From positions 1 through 64,000 of the forward strand of contig JAGVSM010002942.1 of assembly GCA_022494885.1 (NCBI GenBank): a stretch of 64,000 bases of DNA, read 5' to 3'. Shown in pieces: positions 10,570 to 21,846 of this stretch (positions are counted from its first letter, which is position 1; the number at the start of each line of letters is the position of its first letter). The translations under genes were made by a program, and so were the position numbers. Under the pieces are notes generated by a model that worked only from the letters and a program-made list of their open reading frames with translations, had not been told where the DNA came from and searched no databases. Source of the DNA: Micrasema longulum (Eukaryota > Arthropoda > Insecta > Trichoptera > Brachycentridae).

Positions 10570-13290
10570 GTGTACCGCGAAATTGGCTTTTGTTGATATG
10601 TAAAAATGCCGGTTGAGTTTAAAGTTTAAAAGCCTTGCATTATAACTTAATGTTCATTATTTCTACTGCCTGGGATAATTATGTGTCTATGTAGATATAT
10701 CTAGAAACTTTAGTTTATCGTATCCGCGACTGTATGATTCCCAGATTCCCACACGTCTCTACCACTTATCTAAATCTGAATTTTTATTATGCAACACGGC
10801 AAGTAACTGTTGACAAAACGTGTAAATAAGCTTATTTTTTAATACATTGTGCGTTCCTAAATTTCGTCTATCTTTTGTTTTTATCTCGTAGAAAATATGT
10901 CTATGTTTTTTTCTAACCGTTGTTTCGGCTTTGCGGTTCCATAATTTAATAGAGTGGTAACGCATTCAATGTGTTTTGTATTGAATGTCAAGTTCATGAT
11001 TCAATAATGGTCCTTTTTGCAATAGGTAATTAAAGCGGTATATCATTCAAAAAGTTTAGTATCAAAAAAAAAAAATCTGAATTTAATAAATTTATTGTAT
11101 AATAATGATTTTTTAACGAGTTTTTCGTGTGAATAATTTTGCTCTTAGTAGCGTATACTTATGAAAACTATAAAGCACATAATATTTCAGCTATTGTACA
11201 ATTTATAAGATTATTCGTAGTGTCGTAATTTTTCTGTTCGATACGAGATTTATCGATTTAGTCGGCTCCCAATTTTCCAGACGGAAAAAAAATGGTTTTG
11301 TAGAAGTTATTTAAGTTTCTTATCTAAATTTCGATCAAATAGTTTTCTTTTTATAAAATCCAGCCTAAATAAAACATCGATAAATCTATTTTAAAATTCG
11401 AATCCCAGGGGTTTTAGTGCGAATTGCATTTTTTCATTGTCATTAATGTAAATAACTTGTGCGATCTTAAAAAGTTCACCTTTACTGATATCTTATGAGT
11501 GTAGATAAAAATAATGGGCTCCATTGAATTCCTTAGAAGAACCGGGGAATACAATGCCGGAAACGATGGAAATGCGCAACGAAACAATCGCTATTACTTC
11601 ACACAATGGTTTTTTCTTCTTTTGCTTGAGAATCGGCTGAATAAGAGTTTGTTAAACTATGGTACTTATTAAAAAAATGCTGTACACTAAACATCCGCCG
11701 ATTAATCGTTTAGTTCTTTATTAAACTCTTGTGAACTCTGAAACAACTGTGATCATTGAATTTGAATATAGGAACGTGCGTATTTTGAGACATTGTACAA
11801 TCTATTATTAGGTATATAGCAAATAGGAATTCATTAAAACAAAATTATGTTATTCACTTAGATACACGTAGACAGACAGACAGAAAAAAACTATCAAGGA
11901 AATACGTTTGTGAGTCAGATTTGAAGCAACTGAGAAACAAAAACTTTGTGGAATGTAAATCAATGGAAAAAATACAGCAAATTGTATGGTTTTGCGATTT
12001 ACGACTGTTTTAATATTGTGTATTTTCTTTCGAGAAAATTCCTTGCATGAGCACCTATATTTATTCAGGTTTTAATGTTTGTTTTATGCGTTAATTGAAT
12101 TTTTGTAAAGTTTGGTTTTAGTTCAACACCAGAATGAGGTTCTTGAAGCGCATTTATTAACATCGTTATGAAATAAATGACTACCTCAAGCTTTATTTGT
12201 CTGTATTTTCTTGAGATTATTATTAGAATTTATACGGATTCAATTAATAAAAAAATGTTGTTTTTATTCCGTTTTGACGAATTTGTTCAAAAAATATTAA
12301 TTTGCAGTAGAAACGGTAGTCAGAAAATGAATAATAATGTATTTGGAGAGTATACTCAGATGTGAATGGTTTTTGTTTTTTCTGTTGAAATTTTTACACG
12401 CATTTAAGTTTTCCCGTCCGCCGTAAATGTCTGAGGAACTCCTATTGATGTGCTCCCGTTTGTCCTCAAATACCGACGCATATTCTCGTCCCCATGTTTG
12501 TCTTCCCAGCCCAGCGCCTATCGCCTGGCCTAGGTACTGCACTGGGTACTGGGTATTCGTCGTGTCACTATAATTAGAAGTTCCAGGGACCGCTCCCTGT
12601 CACGGAAAGATATGCCGGATTTATAGTATGCAATGGCCCGCCACCAGAATCGTGTTACGACGTTTATTATATACATTCTTCCACGTTTATTATTTTATTC
12701 CATTTGGTGGTATTAAATTAATGCATCACTACTCTGCTGAGTACCACATTACAAAAATACAAAAAAACGAAGTCTTATGTAAATATATTATTTTCTCAGT
12801 GTTTTATGTAATAATGTCTCACGTTTAATCCCCGGCGTAGTACGTTTTTGTTCGCAGCCTATTTGTAAGGATATAAAATATGTCAATGGCTCAGTTACAT
12901 ACAGAGAAACCTATAAATTACTAGTTTTGAGTAGTGGCTGACCAAAGTTTTGATAGATCCAAATTGATTTTTTTAAAAATCATTATTTATATCACCTTAA
13001 GTTAAGTATATATGTAAATATTTATGTGAAACATATGTACAATGGTTACTAGTTTTAGGATTAAAGTTATTATGCAAATGAACTCAACGTTTCAATTAAT
13101 TTTAGAACTGAGATTTTTAAGTTTATTTATTTCCATATGAAAACATCTGTCTAACAAGATAAAAGCGATAGTTTTTAAGAGTTATACATCTGATGTATAT
13201 GCTCTAAGAACCTCTGTAGGATTGTAAAGGGGCGTTTTTTTTCGTATAAATAATAGTATAACTCTAAACATATTTTTTTAGCTATTTTAT
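10570..13290. other. AT-rich intron with a GC-richer patch
   Basis: No gene or repeat recognised. A GC-richer unique patch at about 12400-12660 stands out from its surroundings but has no coding signature. Confidence 0.4.
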
Positions 13291-13294
13291 TTAT

Positions 13295-13745
13295 TTATTT
13301 AACTTTTTGTACATTGGCGGGCTTATTGCCAAATGGCAATTTCTTCCAACCAACCAATAAAATAAAAGTTTTATTTTTATAATTCAAGTTACAGAACATA
13401 TTCAATAGAAAAAAAAGATTAAAAAGCTAAAGATATATAAAAATAGAAATAAACGTAATTGTTTATAAATTACCTTAAATCAAAACTATTACTCAATGGG
13501 AAAAAGGAAAAAAGAGGAAAAAGGAAAGGAGGAGAGATTAAGGAAGAGAAAGGAGATGTTTATTCAGACGTGATTTAAACAGAGATATGTAGTAACATCT
13601 TTGATGGTGGATGGGAGATGATTCCACAGTCGAGTCGTATGGACACTACACGAGTTAGAGAAGAAAGAGGATTAGATTAGAACGAAGAGATAAACCATGA
13701 ACTGATAAGCGTTGAAATTTTTAACGCAGGTATCTAATATATTTA
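13295..13745 (-). mobile_element. LINE 3' end with C-terminal coding relic
   Basis: Minus-strand translation of about 13555-13740 gives broken pieces resembling SVHTTRLWNHLPSTI and LNKHLL, the C-terminal (R-LWN-LP) block typical of Jockey/CR1-type LINE ORF2. The left edge contains GTACATTGGCGGGCTTATTG, shared with 60889-60925 and resembling an RTE 3' end in reverse. This may therefore be two fragments joined. Confidence 0.6.
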
Positions 13746-13756
13746 ATTTTTTTTCC

Positions 13757-13919
13757 ACCACAACAGGCCAGGAAGCCCAATTACAGTGGTGAATAACATC
13801 ACAGAACACCCAGGCTTGAGAAAATCACATTTTTAATTTTTGTGTTCTCACCGGGAATCGAACCCGGAACCTTCCGTGCGTGAGTCAAGTGTCTTGACCG
13901 CTACACCACGAAGGCCGCT
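13757..13919 (-). mobile_element. SINE-B copy 1, tRNA-headed
   Basis: Reverse complement begins GCGGCCTTCGTGGTGTAGCG (A box) and has GGGTTCGATTCC (B box) about 45 bases on, followed by a CACAAAAA-rich body and a tail ending CCTGGCCTGTTGTGGTGG before an A run. Nearly the same element is at 60084-60242. The head could be mistaken for a tRNA gene, but it lacks a proper acceptor stem partner and is dispersed. Confidence 0.8.
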
Positions 13920-14221
13920 ATATAGGAGCGTTAGGACTATGAAGTACATTGAACAGAAGTGAGAGGGTAAGTGAGAGCTATCCCTCTATAGAACTGAGTC
14001 ATCGATTTGTGATGGTTGTATTTTTTTACCAACTTGCTATTTTTTATGGTCACGGCTTTCAGCTCCTTGCCCCATAAACAAAAATAGCAGGTAGCTAAAT
14101 TTACGAAAGAATAATTATGTATTGTACCAAAATATCTTAAACGTGATATTTATCAACCTATCGACATTTATTTAACAATCGAAATAACTCTCTATCAATC
14201 CGCTGCAGTGGATTAAGAGAA

Positions 14222-14641
14222 ATGGATAGAAAAATGTTTCCGCGTTTCTTCCGCTCGCGACAACATCTCGTCATCTCGTGCCAAAGTGGATGGCAACGTC
14301 CGCGCCGCGACGCGCGTAGCTGTAATCGCACCCTACGCTATGCAGCGGTCTATTTTTGTCACGGCCTTTGGTGCATTTTGTCTTATTCCTTTTCCGGGAG
14401 CGCCGCGGGTGACACCGTCACCGCTCCGGGAGGCTGCGTTATATCTGGAGCGATAAGTAGTCCACCCGGTAGTGTTCGGCTATACTCGGCTCCGGCACTC
14501 CGTTCTGTACTCTACTCTCATCACCTCTCATTAATATTTCGCGCACCTAGCTGGCCGTTTCTACCTGCCGCATGCCGTCGAGAACGGGGAAACACAAATT
14601 TGCTGCGATTTCAGGTCAATAGAACACTTTGGAATTGTTGA
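14222..14641. promoter_or_regulatory. GC-rich island in the intron, possible alternative promoter or enhancer
   Basis: A 420-base stretch rich in CG dinucleotides (CGCCGCGACGCGCG near 14311) interrupts strongly AT-rich DNA. It is open for 139 codons in one plus frame, but the product is compositionally odd with no recognisable domain, so openness probably just reflects base composition. Position within a long first intron suits an alternative first exon or enhancer; a donor-like CAG|GTCAAT occurs at about 14613. Function is inference. Confidence 0.35.
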
Positions 14642-14649
14642 TCAAAAGT

Positions 14650-15470
14650 TCAGACTTGTATCGAGTAATTTGTCAATAATTAACCTCTTGTAATGTTTGC
14701 GTTACGAAATCATTATCTTAGCTCGAATCAATGGGCACGATTAACATGCTCGCTGTATTTATGTCTATACTCTCCATACGTTCTCGATAATAAATAGAGT
14801 TAACGTCGATTTGCCATTTTATCAACGAAACCTCCTCAATAGCTCTCTGTAGTTTTGAGGTTTTATCCATATCCATCCATCCATTACTAATATTATTAAT
14901 GCAAAAGTGTGTTTATTTGTGTTTCCTTCGCGTTTCAACTGATCGACCGGCTGACATTTTTTTCTCACTGAAATAGAAGCAGAGATGAGAAGCAAAATAG
15001 GATATTTATTTTTCATCCCGAATTTAAAAAGTACAATAAAAAAATAAAAAATATCGACAATGAGTTGCCTGTACGGCGGGATGTCAAAAAGAATAAATTT
15101 AAAATTAGTTCTTTTAATTTCTATAACTGACTTGCTTTGTCTATGGTTATTTTGGTTTGCTTTTCGTTTTGGTTTTGTAGTAGGATTTTGGATTTGTGAA
15201 CAGAACGATGCTACGTCGCCATAGACTAACGGTTCGTCTTATTTTTTTCGTAGCAATAGTTGGAGGACCGCCGATCGATATAGGTTACTTTCTATCCCGA
15301 AAAAATACATCATTCCATCGGGAAAACTCTTATTACTAAACAAGAACAGTAATTGATTACCTATCTTAATTCTCCCTAATACCACGCGAGCGAACCCGCG
15401 GGTAAAAGCTACTAAATAATATATCTAAGAGTGCAACTGTTATCTAAATCAATAGATTTTTAAAAAAAAC
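14650..15470. other. Intron, nothing recognised
   Basis: No repeat or coding signature identified. Moderately AT-rich unique sequence. Confidence 0.35.
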
Positions 15471-15471
15471 T

Positions 15472-15790
15472 ACCAGTTTCGGCATCACATTGCCTTCTTC
15501 GGCGCAAATTACAAAGTAACATAATATCACACAGTGAGGGTGAATGGGTGTGTCTAAAAGTGAGAGGGGAGTTTATATTTGGGTTATGGGAGAGGGAATA
15601 TATTTAAAATAGATCTATTGCTTAATTTTAATTGATTATTTATAATGTTTATTTTTTTATTTACTGCCCCTCTTATTTCTAATTCATTGTTATTAGTTAT
15701 TATTACACGGTAGTGTATATTTTATATATATATATTGTTAGTTTGTAATTAACCCCGAAGAAGGCAATATGCTGCCGTAAATAGTCGGTT
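15472..15790. mobile_element. Element with inverted ends (CATTGCCTTCTTCGG type)
   Basis: The left end contains TTGCCTTCTTCGGCGCAAAT and TACAAA; the right end carries the reverse complement (TTTGTAATTAACCCCGAAG, then AAGGCAATATGCTGCCG), giving arms of about 40 imperfect bases around an AT-rich 240-base centre. No coding capacity. MITE-like; target duplication not resolved. Confidence 0.5.
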
Positions 15791-16129
15791 CTGCATGGTG
15801 ATGCATGAAAGACAAAGTGATTTTATTTTATTGATAAATAATATCCCACGTTATCCCAAGTTAGTGCTTTGAACATTAAAAATAATATATTATCTAAATC
15901 ACAATCTACATATTATACAAAAAAATATTCTAGTTTAATTAAGTAGAAGTCATCGCATAATGTGAAACACCTTCAAAACTGGTTTATGGCGAATCTAAAT
16001 AATTAAAATAGTTATGAATGTGTAGTCAAATCATGTCATGTATTAATTAATTATCATGTGTCTTTGTTTAATTTTGTCTCTACAAAGAAACAATTTTACT
16101 TATCACATGATATGGAGAATATTTTTGAG

Positions 16130-16270
16130 GCAGACCTGGTTTAAATGGCCACTTACACACTTTGTATCATTCATACTTTTGCCTATGTTTGAACATCCAA
16201 AATTCTTCAATTGTTGGATGTGTTGATTTTTGTAAAGTTAAAGAACTGAAACCATTATCGTGGTCCGTGA
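16130..16270. mobile_element. MITE-D fragment
   Basis: Contains TTTGCCTATGTTTGAACATC, identical to the central block of the copy at 54858-55215, plus the TTTAAATGGCCACTTACACA block. No coding capacity. Confidence 0.6.
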
Positions 16271-16279
16271 GAATCATGC

Positions 16280-17180
16280 TGAATTATTTCACATACCTTT
16301 ATTTATCAATCTTCATCAAAATCCGAGAGGATAATAGCCAATTTTGTCTACAAAAGTTTGTAGCATATGTACTGATGCACTTTCTTATTTGTTCTCGCTA
16401 CTCGGTATTTTGAAAATATATTTACGGGTTTACAGTAACAACTATGTTTTTCTTTTAACGTTGGTTTTCGTGTTCATGGACTAGTACGTTACAAGCTGTA
16501 AATCTAAACACAGCGTACAAATCAAGCAGTTTTCTTTTGACAAGCTATCAGTCCGATTCCTTTGATTGGACCACGTTTCCGCTATGAGTCAGTGTATAAG
16601 GTCGTCACCTCTTGAATACCACAACTAATGAATCTTAAGTAACCTATCCATTATGTTGTGTTGTGTTGTGATAGAAATACGTATGACTTTTGATATTCGG
16701 CGGTAAACGTGTTTTTCTATTTCATTCGGTGGATTCTAAACAGACCGAGCAATATTTCTAATATCGTCAAGTAATGACGACCTTATTTCCTTGATCATTT
16801 GATAGCGGAAGTACAATTTCCTGCACTATTGGGAAGTCAACTTGGAAGGCATTTTGCTCAAATACATTTATCATTATGCATTTAGACCTTAAACCTTTAT
16901 TCGTAATAGTACGATACATTCACCACTTCCAAGTTTACCAACGAACGACAAAACTTACTAAAAATTAAACAACAGTTTTTTTTTTTAATAATGCATTCTC
17001 GATTTCATTTACAAAAATAAAAATATCCAATAATTCTAGACCGATGGTATTTTGCTAAATTCAATAATACCTATTTTTGGCTAGCGACCATAACAACCTT
17101 GTTCTTTCACTATTATTATTATCACAGTATTTGCCACCATAGTAAAACGACGCTAGTCATTGCATTATTCTTACATATTA
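16280..17180. other. Intron, nothing recognised
   Basis: Unique sequence with a short TTGTG microsatellite near 16657. No other structure seen. Confidence 0.35.
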
Positions 17181-17538
17181 TATATACAGGGTGTTCTTTA
17201 AACCCTGTCACATCAGAAACCACGGTGATCAGTACAGGCAAGAAGACATATTGGCATATTTAGAACGAAGAAAATTTGTTAAAATAAAATATTAAAAAGA
17301 ACAAATGGTGTCTTACTTCTGCAGAGGAGAAGCGAGGGGGGCGCGGCCGCGTGGTAACGGTGTGTCAGACTCCCCCCTCCCCCCTCCTCGATTCTCCCCT
17401 GTAGAAGTTAGCAACCATATGTTTTTTTAAATTTTATTCGTTCTAAAAATTTATTTTAATTTGCCAATATGTCTTCTTGCTCATACTGATCATCGTGATT
17501 TCGGATGTGACAGGGTTTAAAGAACAACCTGTATATAT
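17181..17538. mobile_element. Foldback MITE with GC-rich core
   Basis: Long inverted arms of roughly 110 bases: the left begins TATATACAGGGTGTTCTTTA and continues through AAACCCTGTCACAT, the right ends with its reverse complement (ATGTGACAGGGTTTAAAGAA, then CAACCTGTATATATA). Between them is a CG- and C-run-rich core (about 17330-17400) unlike flanking DNA. No frame encodes a transposase. TA-rich ends suggest a TA target. Confidence 0.8.
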
Positions 17539-17539
17539 A

Positions 17540-20500
17540 CTTTTTCGTCGTTCATTTAAACCATTATTATAATTAAAATATTATAAAGTTATTGTGCAAT
17601 ATTGGTAGTACTTTATTAAAGTGTACATAATCTGAACAATATAAATTAGCTACTGCATTATAATTTTCCGTACTTGCACGCACAATCACTTGACGTTTTT
17701 ATAGCCATTTGTACGACTGGCAGTGGGAACAGGCGAGGGAATACCTGTCAACAATAACCGTTTAGCTCGAATCAATCACCCCGATAAAGTTGTTTTGGAA
17801 TTTGCTGTATCCGGCACCCATTTCTGAGGAGCGTGACTTTTTGGCCCATTTATTTCGATCAAGAGTTGTTATCCAAACCTAAACAAGTTTTGAAATGGTT
17901 CCACGAATCCTAACTGAATGGGGCGACTAATCTATCTTTATTGAGTGATTCAGAACATTTGTGATTACTATTTCGTTGGTTCATTTTTACTGCGGTATTC
18001 CATTTGTCGAGTTCTATAAATTCTGTCACAGTGTACAATACTTCTTATAATATTGAGATATTTGATAAAATTGAGCTTTTTGTATGTTCTGTTTCGTCGT
18101 TTCCGTACTTTTTACATAGAATATTCGATTAAAAACCACCACTCATTTATTTAAATATCCATCTGTTTATAAAAACTTCCAGCTAACCGATTTTAGACAC
18201 TCCTACGTCGTGTATAGCGCTGCAATTTGCCAATACTTTGATCGACCGTGAATATCGTATTGGAAATCTCGTTTATTGTATGCAATGCCAGACATTCACT
18301 GAGAGCGATTCATATATGATTTAATACTATAAATATTTCGTAACTTCAATTCAAAAGTCAGAAATCATGGCTGTATGTTTTTATAGGGACCCTAAAATAC
18401 ACATATCCATTAGTTGACCGTGTGGTAAACTCTCGGTAGTTGTTGCCCGTACCGCGTGCGTGTGGGCGGCACGCAGAGTAAAGTCTCTTCTTTCATAACA
18501 TTTCTCGATGGGGCATCTCAAAGGAAAACAATCAAATGTTAGAAGAGTGAGGAACCGCGGCCTTTCTTAATACAAATACTGAATCTTTTTTTATATTTTT
18601 TTTTTTATAAAGGAGTTGCTTTATTATTTACCTTGCTTATAATATACAGGATTTATATTTCAAAAGTGGATTTTTCTGCAATTAAATTTCTTTAAATTTA
18701 TCTAAACTGTTAGGATCTAATACTGAATCTGGCGCGGGCGATTTAGCTCCGAAATTCCGTTACTTCTTGCTAAGCGAGAGGTGCCAGTGTCAGCCTCACC
18801 GAAATCTAGCGACCAAATGACGCTATCTGTCGCATATCTGATTTGACATCTCGTTAAACGTCTCATCACCATATACTTTACATTCGTTTTACTGTATTTT
18901 TTTACCTCAGAAAAAAATTTAATCATCGGCGAATTACACAATTATCGTATAGTGAGTTTTAGAGGTTTTCATTTAGCATCTATTTTTATATTTACTATCT
19001 CATTACTGAGAACCGTAACCCTTATAAACTGCACCAACTATATTCTCTTCAGTTGTATTTTGTAGCAAAAGGTAATATATATATGTTAACAAGGGGATAG
19101 TACATACTCTTTACCTTTTTTCCTTGTAAGTTGCCAATTTATTGTTTTTTTGTGCCACTTTACTCGAAAGACAAAGCACTAAAGAATAACCCGAAGTGCA
19201 CCTTAAAACCCTTAATTGCATGATGTATCTAATTTAATAAATACCACAAAAATTACCATAAAATTACTTAAATCACGTGATCTTACGAATTAGACATAGC
19301 CAAGATAATACAAAAGATGCGTAAAGGTCCGATGGCTCAGGTTCCTCCATCTGAAGTTCACAAAGATGAAGCGGGTCATTGGATGGTATATGAATCAACA
19401 AGGCGACGCTGTAAATTGCCAAATTAGAAAGTTCAGGGGTTTTTTATTTGTTAATATACTATTTAACTAAGCCAATTTTTTTTTCAAAATTTATATATCG
19501 TATTATCAGCGCTATGATTAAAGTTTTGTATTTCTAAAATAACTCCGTATGTAACGTCAGAGGTTCTCTTCCGCGTATTCTCGATCAGTTCTGCCCATTG
19601 GACCATTGACGGCAAGCAAACCGGAAATCTTCCATAACTATATTTTCAATAGTTGATTCATATAACCTAGCGACGTCGGTCAAAGAAGTTAGTTTTTATT
19701 TTTATTATTTTTTTCGTACATTTTCAAGAAACTTTGCCGTACAATTTAATGCTCCAATTTTTACCGCGCGCAAGAAAACATTTATTGTATCCAATTTACC
19801 GTAGGGCTGAAGTTTCACATTCAAATGTCAATGTGCTGTACAATTGTGTAAAGCAAAATATAAAAATTGCTATTTATTATATTATTTTGTCTCAAATTAA
19901 TTCAATTAAATATTTTATCTTAAATCAATTCAATTAAAAAATAATTATTTAATATAAACACGTTTTTTCATAATAAAATAAATATAAAACAAGTTTGTTT
20001 TTAAACGAATAGCCACAAAGTTAGTGCTTCAAATATATATTTTTCATACCTAATATTTTCTGTTTATGATTTATAAAATTATTTTTCCATCAATTTTTAG
20101 CGTATGAAATATCATTTTTAATAATAATAAAAAACACATGAAATAAAAGCTTAAATCAGGTTTTTTTTAATTGAATGATTTGCACATGGATCAACATAAA
20201 TGTTGATATAATCAGATCAATCATGTCTACTTTTCGTTCATGTAAACATACACATGCATATTGTAAATTTTATTATGTTAATTAATTTTGTAACACGTTT
20301 TTCTATTTGCGGACGGTTAAAATATGAATATTATTCAAATGCTTAAATTGCACCTTAATGCAGAAATCGTTATATACTAACTTGTCTTACTTATTCCTTT
20401 TTCGTCTGGTCTGATGCGCATTTCACGATCATTGGCATTGCTCATTACTCTTGCAATGACGTCGAACATCACATGTGACATGCGCAAAGGATCTTATTTA

Positions 20501-21838
20501 ATCTTACTTGTATTTCAATTTATACATTTATTGTATTATGTTTTATGTCATTGTTGTTCGATTGGTATAAAATTTATCTTCCATCTTGTACATATATCAG
20601 ATTAATTAGAAATTATTGCAATAACGTTAATTACCGGCATATTATATTCTAAGGCTATCGACAGGTTGTCTTGGATTCTTCGCTACATGTTTAGTTTAAA
20701 CGATCGCTTTCTATATTATAATTTTCCATTTAATGTTCAATTTTCCTTGCTTTCTAAAATACCTGATTCTGTGTTGTATATTTACTTCATTACGGTAACC
20801 GGGCTAATGACAACCAAATGTTGGCGTTTTAAATATGTTTTTAGAATTTTGATACACCAATTTTGTAAGTCGATTACTCGAGTGAAATTTAGATTTATCA
20901 AATAGGTTACGATTTCCCAAATCATTAGGCGCAAAGTGAAATGCTTATTCCATACTCATCGTGCTTAAGTTATATTAGGTACATTTTATGATCAATTTTG
21001 AAATGGAAGGAAAACGTCAATTAAAAAAATCGTGTTTATTCTCAATGTCTGCTCAAAACAGCGTATGTTTTGATATCTGATCAGGTGATATTATTCCCCA
21101 TTAGATTGTTCTCTAGTCTAGGCCCGCCTCGAGACCTTTGCAGATTCCAATTGCAACTTGCAAGAAAGAACAAACAGCTAATGCTTCCAATTAAGGACAT
21201 ATGTAATTACGTAAAGCGTTCCTGTTACTTAACGTATAATTTAATCATTGGCACAAGGCACAATAGCCATTTTTGTTGTTCGACTTTATCTCCGAACTGA
21301 TAACGTTAGTACAACGACCCTCTGTTCCCAGATTAGAAAAACTTATAGCATTTAATATTATAAAACAGTTCTTTTTTGTCATAAAATGAAACCCGTTAGT
21401 AGGGGTCTGGTTCCGTGGATTAAACCTGTCGCGGTGCGCGGTGCGCGGTGCGCGGTGCGTGCCTCGAGCGCAACCAAGAAAGAAATTCAGCTTCAAATAT
21501 GCCTACAGTACCCAGTAGATGTAATCGCATTTAACTAATGGCCATAACTTTGCAGCTATTATAGATAATTTAAACCTTTGCTTTTCAATATTTCTCTCGA
21601 TATAAAATAATGTTTAACATCATAATTTATTACTAAGAATTTTGTACGATTCCACATTGTTTTACATACTTATAATATCATTGTGGATTATTGTTATTTA
21701 TTTAATGAGCTGTTATTTTGTAATATTCCGTAAAAACACAAATAAGTGGGAATTAAATACAGATTTTGAGCATGTTTTGCTTCAATTATCGACGCAATAT
21801 TTTATTGAATTTTCGTTTTATTTATCATATTATTACAT
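17540..21838. other. Long AT-rich intron block
   Basis: No gene recognised over 4.3 kb. A GC-richer patch at 18720-18850 and a compact heptamer repeat at 21431-21458 are the only local departures. Open frames are short and lack any signature. Confidence 0.4.
21431..21458. repeat. Heptamer microsatellite (GCGGTGC)x4
   Basis: Four perfect copies of GCGGTGC followed by a partial fifth. Striking because the surrounding DNA is AT-rich. Confidence 0.9.
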
Positions 21839-21846
21839 ATACATAT

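Noticed and set aside
13857..13919. Possible tRNA gene
   Set aside because: A and B boxes are present but the block recurs with a shared body at 60084-60242 and lacks a convincing acceptor stem; it is a SINE head.
14222..14641. Protein-coding gene of 139 residues
   Set aside because: Starts with ATG but composition is erratic, no domain or splice context is convincing; treated as GC-rich noncoding island.
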